From Tundrisphaera sp051175315 (GTDB lineage: Bacteria; Planctomycetota; Planctomycetia; Isosphaerales; Isosphaeraceae), in NCBI RefSeq assembly GCF_051175315.1, contig NZ_CP195100.1, positions 4,588,001 through 4,652,000 on the forward strand: a stretch of DNA of 64,000 nucleotides. The letters are read 5' to 3'. Both the position numbers and the translations under genes were made by a program. The stretch's first letter is position 1. The number at the start of each line of letters is the position of its first letter. This document shows, in pieces, positions 1-7,469 of this stretch. Below the pieces are notes generated by a model that saw nothing but the letters and a program-made list of their open reading frames with translations, searched no databases and was not told where the DNA came from.

Positions 1-192
1 GAGCATGTAGGTGGGGATGCACGCCGACATCGAGATCCAGAGCGCCGCGATGTCCCGCGCCCCCCACTTCCGGGCCGAGAGCGGCGTCGGGTCGAGGTCG
101 GGGCTGCGGTAGGCGGAGGGAGATGCGGCGAACTCGGCCCATCCTCCCGCGATCGACGGGGGGGCGACGGCCTCGACACTGCCACTTCCCAT
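1..192 (-). CDS. NCS1-family nucleobase:cation symporter, N-terminus (partial)
   Basis: This is the first 64 codons of a gene running off the left edge of the window on the minus strand. Reading from the ATG at 192, the product has a disordered head of about 45 residues, then K42-W-G-A-R-D and the segment A-A-L-W-I-S-M-S-A (residues 49-57) followed by C-I-P-T-Y-M-L. That run matches the start of the first membrane helix of NCS1 purine/pyrimidine/allantoin permeases, where a tryptophan-rich element precedes an A-L-W-I-x-M-x-x-x-x-P-T-Y motif. Such proteins import nucleobases or hydantoins with a cation across the inner membrane. The substrate cannot be judged from this fragment. A purine-deaminase-like gene lies 3 kb away, which fits purine use but proves nothing. 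No stop interrupts the frame to base 1. Confidence 0.78.
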   Translation of the reverse strand, partial: MGSGSVEAVAPPSIAGGWAEFAASPSAYRSPDLDPTPLSARKWGARDIAALWISMSACIPTYML

Positions 193-229
193 ACCCGAAT
201 CCTCCGCGTCATCGACCGGCCAATCCGCT

Positions 230-682
230 TCAGCGGACCAGGAACTGGATCTTCGAGCGTTCGCCGCCGACGGTCGCCTCCAGGACCCCTTCGACCTCGG
301 AGTCTCCATATCGCCCGACCGCCGAGGCGAACCTCGCGGCGCCCCGGGCGTCGTCGGCCTGCGGCTCGGCCACCAGTTTGACCGCCTTCGGCCTCCCGGT
401 CGAGATCAGGGTGGCGGAGACGTCGGTCGGCGCCGGGGCCAGGGAGGCAACGCCGTCGGGCGAGAGGAAATAAACGACGAGCCGCGAGTCGGCGGGCCGG
501 CCCTCCCCCTTCACCTCGTTGAGGAACTCGACCATCCCCCGGCCGCCGTCGAGGCTGAACAAGGCCCCCCCATGGGGCGGGGCCATGTTGGTGCCGACCT
601 GCGGGATGGACTGCCCCCCGCAGCCCGGGAAGGACGTGGCCAGGGTCGCCAGGGCGAGGGCTATCGCGAGAGATCGGCGCAT
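230..682 (-). CDS. small lipoprotein of unknown function, downstream of DUF1559
   Basis: The 150-aa product begins with a lipoprotein signal peptide: M-R-R-S then a hydrophobic run ending in the lipobox F-P-G-C (Cys about 21). The ATG at 682 is chosen because it directly precedes this signal; the frame stays open upstream but encodes nothing recognisable there. After the Cys come a short Gly/Gln-rich linker and a compact domain that looks beta-rich. I do not recognise the family. The gene lies 95 bp downstream of, and on the same strand as, the interrupted DUF1559 gene. A second DUF1559-lipoprotein pair occurs at 30.1-31.7 kb, so the two probably form a functional or co-transcribed unit. The role is likely at the envelope, perhaps as an accessory of a pilin-like protein; this is inference from context. 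Confidence 0.75.
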   Translation of the reverse strand: MRRSLAIALALATLATSFPGCGGQSIPQVGTNMAPPHGGALFSLDGGRGMVEFLNEVKGEGRPADSRLVVYFLSPDGVASLAPAPTDVSATLISTGRPKAVKLVAEPQADDARGAARFASAVGRYGDSEVEGVLEATVGGERSKIQFLVR

Positions 683-777
683 GGGGATCCGGATCGGGGG
701 TTGGGTCGAAAAGGACGCGGGCGATGGGGTCGCGACCCGCGCCCCCATCGCCGAGGATCGACGCCGGTCGATCCGGT

Positions 778-2268
778 TCAGAAGGCGTCGGCGCTGGTGA
801 TCTCGCCGAACGCGCGGGTCGAGAGCGCCTGGTAGACGCCCAGCTTCGTGCCCGGGGCGATCGTGTAGACGAAGTTGCTGTAGGTCACGCCGACCGGATA
901 GTTGCCGTTGAACGCCCACGAATCGATCGTGCTTTTGATGAACCGGACCGAGCCGTCGCAGAAGGCGAAGTTCGCCCCGCCGGGATGCTGGCTCGACGCG
1001 ACGTTGGGGTAGTTGGTCGAGGTCGTCGCCAGCCCGCTCCGGCTGCCGGTGTAGGCGTTGGGCGGGAACATGGTCACGAACAGGGTGTCGTAGTGCTGGC
1101 CCGTGTTCCAGGCGAAGTCGGAATACGCATACGCGGCGTTGATCCGCTGGAGGCCGCTGACGGTGTGCTCGCCGAAGATCATCGTGTTGCTGGTGCCGTC
1201 GGTGACGTCGGTGATCCGGACGGCGCTATCGCCGTAGATGACCCCGTTGAGCTGGGTGTACTGGGCGACCTTGGCCGGATCGAGGCGGTATTTCTCGACC
1301 CACGAGCAATTGAACGTCCCCTCGTTGGCCGCGTAGCTGCTGAACTGCTGCTTCCAGACGCCGGAGCCGACGCTGGAGTTGTAGGGCGTGTCTGGCAATA
1401 GTGCCTTCAGCAACCGTTCAAGCATCGCCAGCTTGACCATCGCCTCGAAGTTCTCCGCCAGCTTCTCGAACCGCGTCGCAACCCGCCGCCGATCCTTCAG
1501 CCACCCGATGCAACGCTCCACCACGTTGCGACGGCGATACGACGCCTTGTCGAACCCCCGGACCCGCCTCTCATTGGACTTGGTCGGGATCACCGAGGCG
1601 ATCCCCCGGCGACGGTTGGATCGGCGGATCTTCCGCGAGCTATAGCCCTTGTCGCCGGCCAACTTCCTGGGCCGGCTCCGGGGTCGGCCCCTCCGGCCGG
1701 GCACGCGTACCCGGCCCATTACCGCCTCGAACTGGGTCGCCTCGTGCCGCTGGCCGGCGGTCACCGTCACCGCCATCGGGAGGCCCTTGCCGTCGCAGAT
1801 CAGGTGGATCTTCGAACCGAAGCCGCCGCGAGAGCGGCCCAACGCGTGGTCGGCCGGCTCGGCGGCCGTCCCGTGGGTCGGCGAGGCACCGGCGGCGTCG
1901 CGGCTCGCCCGGATCGAGGAGCCGTCGATGCAGAACAGGTCCCAGTCGATCTTGCCGGCGGCGTCGAGCCGCACATGCAGGGCCTCGAGCAGCCGGGCCC
2001 AGGTCCCGTCCTTGGCCCAGCGGTTGAACCGCTCGTAGACGGTCTGCCATGGGCCGTAGGTTGGCCTGGGCAGGTCACGCCAGGGGGAGCCGGTGTGGAG
2101 GATCCAGAGGATGCCGTCGATCACCCGGCGGTGCCCCTTCCAGGGGTGGCCGGGCCGGGCGTTGGTGGGCAGGAGCGGCTCGATGGCGGCGTAATGCTCG
2201 TCGGAGAGGGCGTGTCGGAGTTGAGCCAAGGTCGTGAGGGTGCTGGTGGGGTGATCCGTCCACTCCAA
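778..2268 (-). CDS. IS5-family transposase reading through into the DUF1559 C-terminus (chimeric ORF)
   Basis: The first 295 residues are a complete IS5-type transposase. A DUF4096-like N-terminal domain (about 20-95) is followed by a DDE domain with D115 (C-I-D-G-S-S), D206 (A-G-D-K-G-Y) and E251 (N-V-V-E-R-C) plus the usual basic C-terminus. There is no internal frameshift, so this looks like a single-ORF element. The transposase has no stop codon of its own. The last IS codon (CCC, P295) runs into TAC, made of the duplicated TA plus a target C, and translation continues for 201 residues of the host DUF1559 protein. That tail includes the H-P-G-G ... D-G-S-V-R-F signature and ends T-S-A-D-A-F. 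Had the target base been A or G, TAA or TAG would have ended the transposase. Whether the chimera is stable or active is unknown. Confidence 0.88.
   Translation of the reverse strand: MEWTDHPTSTLTTLAQLRHALSDEHYAAIEPLLPTNARPGHPWKGHRRVIDGILWILHTGSPWRDLPRPTYGPWQTVYERFNRWAKDGTWARLLEALHVRLDAAGKIDWDLFCIDGSSIRASRDAAGASPTHGTAAEPADHALGRSRGGFGSKIHLICDGKGLPMAVTVTAGQRHEATQFEAVMGRVRVPGRRGRPRSRPRKLAGDKGYSSRKIRRSNRRRGIASVIPTKSNERRVRGFDKASYRRRNVVERCIGWLKDRRRVATRFEKLAENFEAMVKLAMLERLLKALLPDTPYNSSVGSGVWKQQFSSYAANEGTFNCSWVEKYRLDPAKVAQYTQLNGVIYGDSAVRITDVTDGTSNTMIFGEHTVSGLQRINAAYAYSDFAWNTGQHYDTLFVTMFPPNAYTGSRSGLATTSTNYPNVASSQHPGGANFAFCDGSVRFIKSTIDSWAFNGNYPVGVTYSNFVYTIAPGTKLGVYQALSTRAFGEITSADAF
1384..1401. repeat. 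IS terminal inverted repeat (transposase 3' side)
   Basis: This 18-bp sequence is the exact reverse complement of 2284-2301. It contains the last codons of the transposase (...L-P-D-T-P), so the inverted repeat is also coding. Confidence 0.95.
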
Positions 2269-2283
2269 TCGTATGGGCCGAGG

Positions 2284-2301
2284 CTATTGCCAGACACGCC
2301 C
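2284..2301. repeat. IS terminal inverted repeat (transposase 5' side)
   Basis: This is the exact reverse complement of 1384-1401 and lies just upstream of the transposase start at 2268. On the minus strand its first base completes the TAG that truncates the host gene (TA from the target plus G from the IS). Confidence 0.95.
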
Positions 2302-2768
2302 TAATTGTAGCTGTACTGGCCATTGACCTTGGGGAAGCGGATGACCTGCTCCGTCCAGGGGTCGCTGGGGCAGGCCAGCGCGGCGACCTTGACGCCCGCG
2401 ATGGTGATGTTGGGCGGGTCGTACTGGGTGCCCGCGAAGTTGATCGCGTTGAACATCGCCTGCTGCTCGAACATCGGCAGCATCCGGACGAAGCAGCTGA
2501 AGTTGACGAACGAGGTGTTGAAGGGCGACGTGGCCACGGGCGAGGTGTAGGAGTTGCCCGGGAAGCACCCGCCGAGGTCGTGGTAATTCTGCGCGGCCAG
2601 GCCCAGCTGCTTGAGGTTGTTGACGCACTGGGCGCGGCGGGCGGCCTCGCGCGCCGCCTGGACGGCCGGCAGCAGCAGCGCGATCAGCACGGCGATGATG
2701 GCGATGACGACCAGCAGTTCGATCAGGGTGAAGGCGCGGGGTTTGCGCCGGGCGCATCGGACGATCAT
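2301..2768 (-). pseudogene. DUF1559 prepilin-like protein, 5' fragment cut by the IS
   Basis: From the ATG at 2768 (GGGAGAGG about 10 bases upstream) the frame encodes a type IV prepilin leader with F-T-L-I-E-L-L-V-V-I-A-I-I and the Q-A-A-R-E-A-A-R-R helix typical of planctomycete DUF1559 proteins. About 120 residues of the DUF1559 body follow before the frame ends at TAG 2301-2303, created by the insertion. The missing C-terminus is intact at 778-1383 but is now fused to the transposase. The undisrupted protein would have been about 356 aa, close to the intact 368-aa copy at 30.6-31.7 kb. DUF1559 proteins are thought to be pilin-like envelope proteins processed by a prepilin peptidase. The truncated product keeps the leader but lacks the H-X9-DG domain and is probably non-functional. 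Confidence 0.9.
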
Positions 2769-3068
2769 GAAAATGGATCCTCTCCCGGGAGGCCGAAGAC
2801 ATGGGCGGATGGGGGACCGGCCCGGGGCGGGGCCAGGTCGGGCGGGTGGGCGGCAGGCGGATCTGCCGGAGGCCATCTCGACGGATGCCGGGGGGAGAGA
2901 ACCCGGACGGGTGGTCGAGCTCCATGCTCCGGTCGCGATGCGGAGGGTCGCGCCCGGGGCAATGAAATATATCGCGGCACGCCTCGTTTCGACAAGGACC
3001 CGCGTCGGGATGCCACGCATGTCCGAATCGGTTCGGACCCGGGGCGGCGTCGTCCGCCCCGCGGTCCC
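2769..3068. other. intergenic region upstream of the interrupted DUF1559 gene
   Basis: About 300 bp between the deaminase stop and the DUF1559 start. It should hold the DUF1559 promoter. An A+T-rich patch lies around 2960-2975 (AATGAAATATATC), but no convincing promoter pair, terminator or small gene was found. Confidence 0.5.
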
Positions 3069-3539
3069 TCAGCGGGACCGGCCCAGCCCCGCGTCCTTCC
3101 ACTCCCGGAACAGGCGGGCGCATTCCTCGCGGAGCAGGCCGCTTTCGACCCTGAGCGGGTTCTCGCCCATCGCCGCGAGTTCCCGGGCGTCGACGCACAT
3201 CCCGGCGAGTCCGGCGTCGACCGCGTCGGCGGTCGTGGCTCCGAAGACGACGCGGTCGATCCTGGCCCAGAGGATCGCCGACAGGCACATCGGGCACGGC
3301 TCGCACGTCGAATAGAGCGTGCAACCCGACAGGTCGATGGTCGCCAGCGCTTTGGCGGCGGCCCTCACGCAGTTGACCTCGGCGTGCGCCGTGGGGTCGG
3401 TGTCCCGCCACACCGTGTTGTGCGCGGTCGCGATCACCTCCCCGCCCCGGACGATGATCGACCCGAACGGCGACTGCCCCGCCCGGATCCCCTCGCGCGT
3501 CTCCTCGATGGCCAGCGTCATGAAGTCGGCATCGGTCAT
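3069..3539 (-). CDS. nucleoside/nucleobase deaminase, guanine deaminase-like
   Basis: The 156-aa protein belongs to the cytidine-deaminase-like zinc hydrolases. The zinc and catalytic residues are visible as T-A-H52-A-E54-V and T-C-E-P-C82-P-M-C85: H52, C82 and C85 bind zinc and E54 is the proton shuttle. The length and the D-P-T-A-H-A-E-V context resemble bacterial GuaD-type guanine deaminases (guanine to xanthine plus ammonia) more than tRNA adenosine deaminase TadA, but TadA or another purine deaminase cannot be excluded. The ATG at 3539 is chosen because family similarity starts there; the upstream frame is not protein-like. The gene has about 190 bp of A+T-rich DNA on its 5' side leading into the methyltransferase island. 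The product is expected to be cytosolic. Confidence 0.85.
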   Translation of the reverse strand: MTDADFMTLAIEETREGIRAGQSPFGSIIVRGGEVIATAHNTVWRDTDPTAHAEVNCVRAAAKALATIDLSGCTLYSTCEPCPMCLSAILWARIDRVVFGATTADAVDAGLAGMCVDARELAAMGENPLRVESGLLREECARLFREWKDAGLGRSR

Positions 3540-3728
3540 GGGCCGAATTCCTCGGGGCGATGCGTCGTCAACCGGCGGTGCGGGCGTCGCCGTCCTGGAG
3601 TGGAGGATGGAACGGCTGGACAGCATACACACCGAGACTTTTAGATCGCTTCACAAAGAAGCGCATTGAATTTACCTACAATATTATTATTGCTTCTTAC
3701 GCTCGTTCTCCTCGTTCAATACTTAGAT

Positions 3729-5486
3729 TCAATCCTCAGGATAAGGCTTGAATGGCAGTAGAGAATAATCGGGGCGTTCTTTTCTTTTCAACTTTGGTTT
3801 TGCCTTCGGAGCCGCCTTGAAAGTTTTCTCTTCTGACCAGGGTGGGCACTCGATCTGAGCACCATCCAGTAGCTCTTGGATGGTAATGATTTGGAGACGA
3901 GGATACTTCTTACCCCCCCCCCACAGTGATTCGTAGAACTTACCAGATGCCTCTTTGATCATATCTTTGGTAGGCGGGTTCAACGTCAAATAGACGCCCA
4001 TGGCGGCTCCCTCTCGATCCACGACGCCGCTTAGATCACGTAGCTCGCTGATCGTCGGTTTCCCAGATTTGACCGAGATGATCACTTCCTGCGACGGCGA
4101 ACCGGCTCGTCCATCGTGAAAGTAGAAACGTCCATCGATCCCCTTGTCCTTACCGCGTTTTGGATCTTCGACTGGACGGGCAGTCAGGCGTCCAACAGCC
4201 CAAGCTTGGAATTTGAGCTTATCCTCATCGGCCAATGCTCTTGCGCCACCCATATCGACAGGTTCGCCCACGACCTCATAATCCTTTTTCGGCTGAACCC
4301 CGTAGGACTTCTTAAGGCGATATTTGATCAAACTGGTTGCAATATGAGTCACATCAATCCCGATCCATCGACGACCGAGGGCTTGGGCGGCATCGATCGT
4401 GGTCCCGCACCCACAAAATGGATCGAGCACGGTTTGACCAGGAAGGCTGGCCATTCCGATGATTCGCTCCAACAATCTCAGAGGCTTCTGAGTTGGATAC
4501 CCAAGATCTCGAAGGCCAGATTCCGGGGGAATGTCGTCCCAAATATCTTGCAACGGAATTCCGGGCATTTTATCTGCATAGAGCATGAGGCGTGGGACGC
4601 CGGTCTTGCGATGATGTAGAAGGCCATCCTTGGCGAATTGGATCATTTTATCCTTTGAATATGCCCAATATCTACCCGTGTAAGGCAGAACAGATTTATA
4701 CTCGAAATTTGACTTGGGGTTGCGGAACTCTTCTTCCAAGTCTGCCACCCACGGTCCACCGTTAACGACATCACGCTTCACATGCCACAAATATTGCGTG
4801 TCGCCTCCTGGCTTTGCAGCAGTCAAATTCGACTCCGCATAGCGGTTGCCATTTGCATCAATCCGCTTAAACTCGGACTCCAAATACTCATTTGTATAAC
4901 TCGTATAAGTATCCACCCAAGTATATTCTGAGGACTTCGCATAAGCCAAAATCACGTCATGGATTCTCCCACAGCGTTTCATACCTTGCTTCGCATCACT
5001 GTGGGCACTAGAACGCTTCCAGATAATTTCGTTGAGAAATCGTCTCGGGTCGAAGATAGAATCGAGGAGCAGTTTGAGATAATGGCTCGCGGTGGGATCA
5101 CAATGAAGATATAGACTACCCGTAGGCTTTAGGACCCTGTGCAGTTCGATCAACCGAGGGGCCATCATCGACAAATAGGCAAGCAGATCGCTCCCAGGCA
5201 TCAAGAGCTGGAAGCCTCTCATCGCCTGAGCGACCCTCTCAGGCCCATTTGAGACGACGTCATCAAAAGAAACCGCAGCTTCACGCCCCCATTTCCAGGT
5301 ATCCTGAAATGCCTTGATCATCGCCGCCGATCGCGACGAATCTCGCTCCATGAAAAACGCGTTATAATCACGCTTACTATTAAATGGAGGGTCCAGGTAT
5401 ACCAGGTCAACAGACTCTTTGGGCAGCCGATCACGGTCACGCAAAACGCTGAGATTGTCACCAAATATCAATAAATTTTTATCCAC
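3729..5486 (-). CDS. DNA methyltransferase fused to an Mrr-like restriction endonuclease domain
   Basis: The 585-aa protein joins two activities. Residues about 1-395 form an N6-adenine/N4-cytosine methyltransferase: catalytic D-P-P-F at 32-35 precedes the S-adenosylmethionine motif D-P-F-C-G-C-G-T-T at 355-363, a permuted beta-type order, with G-Y-P-T-Q-K-P at 329-335. Residues about 425-545 resemble a PD-(D/E)xK/Mrr-type nuclease domain: D447, G-I-D-G at 449-452, and E-V-I-I-S-V-K473-S-G. The usual E/Q-x-K is S-V-K here, so cleavage activity is uncertain. A Lys-rich tail ends the protein. Proteins of this architecture are known as fused restriction-modification or defence candidates. The gene stands alone, is visibly A+T-richer than every neighbour and uses different codons, pointing to horizontal acquisition. 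A run of ten G on the coding strand (3913-3922) lies in the nuclease half. Confidence 0.88.
   Translation of the reverse strand: MDKNLLIFGDNLSVLRDRDRLPKESVDLVYLDPPFNSKRDYNAFFMERDSSRSAAMIKAFQDTWKWGREAAVSFDDVVSNGPERVAQAMRGFQLLMPGSDLLAYLSMMAPRLIELHRVLKPTGSLYLHCDPTASHYLKLLLDSIFDPRRFLNEIIWKRSSAHSDAKQGMKRCGRIHDVILAYAKSSEYTWVDTYTSYTNEYLESEFKRIDANGNRYAESNLTAAKPGGDTQYLWHVKRDVVNGGPWVADLEEEFRNPKSNFEYKSVLPYTGRYWAYSKDKMIQFAKDGLLHHRKTGVPRLMLYADKMPGIPLQDIWDDIPPESGLRDLGYPTQKPLRLLERIIGMASLPGQTVLDPFCGCGTTIDAAQALGRRWIGIDVTHIATSLIKYRLKKSYGVQPKKDYEVVGEPVDMGGARALADEDKLKFQAWAVGRLTARPVEDPKRGKDKGIDGRFYFHDGRAGSPSQEVIISVKSGKPTISELRDLSGVVDREGAAMGVYLTLNPPTKDMIKEASGKFYESLWGGGKKYPRLQIITIQELLDGAQIECPPWSEEKTFKAAPKAKPKLKRKERPDYSLLPFKPYPED
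3913..3922 (-). repeat. homopolymer G10 tract inside the methyltransferase-nuclease gene
   Basis: Ten consecutive C on the plus strand (G on the coding strand) encode W-G-G-G around residue 522. Tracts of this length slip during replication. A one-base change would shift the frame after the methyltransferase and the presumed nuclease core, replacing the last 60 or so residues. Confidence 0.9.
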
Positions 5487-5659
5487 AACTCCGCCCCATT
5501 CGTCTTCATTGCCGGATCCATCCAGACTGGGTGCAAACGCGGCGGTAGCATGGATAGTTTAACACGAGCTATCATCTCGTCCAGGCGAAACTCAAAGGCC
5601 CAAATTCGCAAACAAGCAAAATCGTCATTTTTGTCAAAAACTACCTGTTTTTCCGCAGC

Positions 5660-6343
5660 CTATTCTACCTCTGATTCAAGGCTTGCTGGCCCGCAGCAAA
5701 CGACCGGGGCCTCGGCCTTGGGGGCGGCCGCCGCCTTGACCGTCGCGGGCGGGAGGTTGGGGACCAGGGCCGGGTCGTACCTGGCGCCGGCGGAGACCTG
5801 GATCATGGTGATCCGCACCTTGGTCGGGAAGAACTTCTCGTGGTCGGGCCGCTTGTGGGCATGGCCGTTGCCGCCGGAGTTGTCCTTGATGACCAGGTCC
5901 ATCTGCTTGATGCCTTTGGTCCAGTCGATGGCGTCGTTCTGCCAGAACTTCGTCATCGAGACGTCCTTCTCGTAGACGCCTTTTTCGCGGTAGACGTCGG
6001 TGCCGGTGCAGCCGTAGCTGTGGCCCCCCCGGCCCTTGTTGGCGATGTAGCAGAGCGACCAGGTGGTCGGCTCGGAGCCGGCCGGCTTCTCGATGACCTC
6101 GGTGCGGATGTGGACCGTGCCGTTGCGATAGTCGACCGGCGCGGTCCAGTCGCGGGGGCGGTCCTTGTTGATCAGGCCGTCCTTGACGTAATAGTGCGAC
6201 TTGCTCGGCTTCGCGTTGTCGGCGTCCTCCTTGGTGTAGGTGAACGTGGCGTCGAACAGGACGAACTGGTCGGCGCGGGCCGGCGATGCCATCGCCAGGC
6301 CGGCCAGGAGCGCGAAGGATCGGCATGCTTTCAATCGGGTCAT
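5660..6343 (-). CDS. secreted protein of unknown function
   Basis: The 227-aa product has a Sec signal peptide (M-T-R-L-K then a hydrophobic stretch ending A-R-A-D). The mature part looks beta-rich and polar, with many aromatic and charged residues. I do not recognise the family; it has the feel of a secreted binding or hydrolase-associated domain, but no catalytic motif stands out. The ATG at 6343 overlaps the stop of the upstream SnoaL-like gene by 4 bp (ATGA), so translation is probably coupled. The last eight or so codons (A-S-L-E-S-E-V-E) lie in the A+T-rich DNA of the adjacent methyltransferase island. The natural C-terminus may therefore have been replaced when the island arrived; this is inference. 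Confidence 0.75.
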   Translation of the reverse strand: MTRLKACRSFALLAGLAMASPARADQFVLFDATFTYTKEDADNAKPSKSHYYVKDGLINKDRPRDWTAPVDYRNGTVHIRTEVIEKPAGSEPTTWSLCYIANKGRGGHSYGCTGTDVYREKGVYEKDVSMTKFWQNDAIDWTKGIKQMDLVIKDNSGGNGHAHKRPDHEKFFPTKVRITMIQVSAGARYDPALVPNLPPATVKAAAAPKAEAPVVCCGPASLESEVE

Positions 6344-6780
6344 GCGATGTCTCCCGGGGCCAAAGGCCCCCCCGCCGCCAGGACCAGGCCCCGGACGACG
6401 TCGGTGATGTTGGAACTCTGCCACCCCTCGACGAGCTTCCCGCCGCGGATCACGAGCCAGGAGATCCCCTGGATCTCGACCGGCTGACGGGTGGCCCGGC
6501 ACCCCAGCCCCTCGCCGTCGTGCGTGCCCGTGGCCTTCCAGCGGATCGCCACCTGGTCCCCCTGAACAAGTTCCCCCAGGATCTCGACGCGGGTGTCGGG
6601 CAGGGCCGAGACGAACGGGTGGTACATTCGCTGCTTGAACTCCTCCGGGCCCCGGATCGGGCCGTCGTCGACGAAGCAGACGCTGTCGGGCGTGAGCAGC
6701 TCGTCGACCGTCTCCAGCCGTCGCTGATTCCAGATGTCATCGAACCAGCGGCGGGCGATCGCGAGGTTCTCGGCCGACAT
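6340..6780 (-). CDS. SnoaL-like (NTF2-fold) polyketide cyclase/ester cyclase family protein
   Basis: The 146-aa protein shows the SnoaL/NTF2 cone-fold pattern: an N-terminal helix with A-R-R-W-F-D-D-I-W-N, then L-T-P-D-S-V-C, a G-P-E-E-F-K helix, a Q-G-D-Q-V-A-I-R-W strand and a G-K-L-V-E-G-W-Q C-terminal strand. Members of this family bind small hydrophobic ligands, and some catalyse cyclisation or hydrolysis. The substrate here is unknown and many bacterial copies have no known role. The ATG at 6780 fits the family start. It overlaps the next gene by four bases, so the pair forms a two-gene operon diverging from the ECF sigma gene across 164 bp. Confidence 0.8.
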   Translation of the reverse strand: MSAENLAIARRWFDDIWNQRRLETVDELLTPDSVCFVDDGPIRGPEEFKQRMYHPFVSALPDTRVEILGELVQGDQVAIRWKATGTHDGEGLGCRATRQPVEIQGISWLVIRGGKLVEGWQSSNITDVVRGLVLAAGGPLAPGDIA

Positions 6781-6944
6781 GGGGGTGCTCCTGGACGGGC
6801 CGCTCGGGGGGGGTCTCATGGCCCGGTCATCCTGCCACTCATCGAATCGTCGGTCAAGCGCCGGGGAAACCGCCGTAAGAAAAGCCCGGCCCTAGCGACA
6901 CTCCTCCTGTCGGCCATCCCGAAAAGCACGAGAGGGCGAGCAGA

Positions 6945-7469
6945 ATGCCCGACTGGGACGAGATCATGAAGGAGCACGGCCCGCTGGTGTGGCGGACCGC
7001 CTATCGGCTCCTGGGCAACCATGCCGACGCCTCCGACTGCTTCCAGGAGACTTTCGTCTCGGCCCTGTCGGCGGCCCGCCGCCAGAGGGTCGAGAACTGG
7101 GGTGGCTTCCTCCAGAGGCTGGCCACCGCGCGGTCCCTGGACCGGCTGCGGCAGCGGAAACGCCGATCCGGGCGCGGCGGATCGTTCGACGACGGCCCGG
7201 ACGTCGCCAGCCCGGCCCCCGGCCCCGAGCGGGTGGCCGAGAACCACGAACTGGACGGGCAGATCCGCCGGGCCCTGGCGGACCTGCCCCCCAAGCAGGC
7301 CGAGGCCTTCTGCCTCCATTACCTGGATCAGTCGAGCTACGACGAGGTCGGCAAGCACCTGGGGATCGCCGCCAACGCCGTGGGGAGCCTGCTCCACCGG
7401 GCCCGCGCCGGCCTGCGGCGGGCCCTGAGCCCGGTGGCCTCGGGACGAGATAGCGGAGGTGCCCCGTGA
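6945..7469 (+). CDS. ECF-type RNA polymerase sigma factor
   Basis: The 174-aa protein has the two-domain layout of extracytoplasmic-function sigma factors. Region 2 spans about residues 12-75 (A-Y-R-L-L-G-N-H-A-D-A-S-D-C-F-Q-E-T-F). Region 4 spans about 105-165, starting L-A-D-L-P-P-K-Q-A-E-A-F and ending in a helix-turn-helix with G-I-A-A-N-A-V-G-S-L-L-H-R-A-R. These domains bind the -10 and -35 promoter elements. The ATG at 6945 is preceded by a GA-rich stretch. The stop overlaps the start of the next gene (TGATG), whose product has the layout of a membrane-bound regulator, so the two probably act as a sigma/anti-sigma pair. The inducing signal and regulon are not apparent. Confidence 0.93.
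   Translation: MPDWDEIMKEHGPLVWRTAYRLLGNHADASDCFQETFVSALSAARRQRVENWGGFLQRLATARSLDRLRQRKRRSGRGGSFDDGPDVASPAPGPERVAENHELDGQIRRALADLPPKQAEAFCLHYLDQSSYDEVGKHLGIAANAVGSLLHRARAGLRRALSPVASGRDSGGAP

Larger units (their letters stand above)
1384..2301. mobile_element. complete IS5-family insertion sequence inside a DUF1559 gene
   Basis: The element is 918 bp and bounded by perfect 18-bp terminal inverted repeats (1384-1401 and 2284-2301, reading GGGCGTGTCTGGCAATAG inward). A TA dinucleotide flanks each end (1382-1383 and 2302-2303), consistent with a 2-bp target duplication. Removing the element and one TA restores one continuous DUF1559 frame (...Y-S-Y-N-Y-N-S-S-V...), which fixes the boundaries exactly. 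It carries one transposase gene on the minus strand with intact DDE residues. Identical ends and an open transposase frame suggest a recent, possibly still mobile, insertion. The IS group (for example IS427-like) is inferred from length, DUF4096 and the TA target. Confidence 0.95.

Noticed and set aside
778..2268. Transposase-DUF1559 chimera explained as a sequencing or frameshift artefact
   Set aside because: The IS ends are perfect inverted repeats with TA on both sides, and excision restores a continuous DUF1559 frame, so the read-through is a real consequence of the insertion.
3729..5486. A complete multi-gene defence island around the methyltransferase
   Set aside because: Flanking genes (deaminase, secreted unknown) are host-like in composition; only one foreign-looking gene is present.
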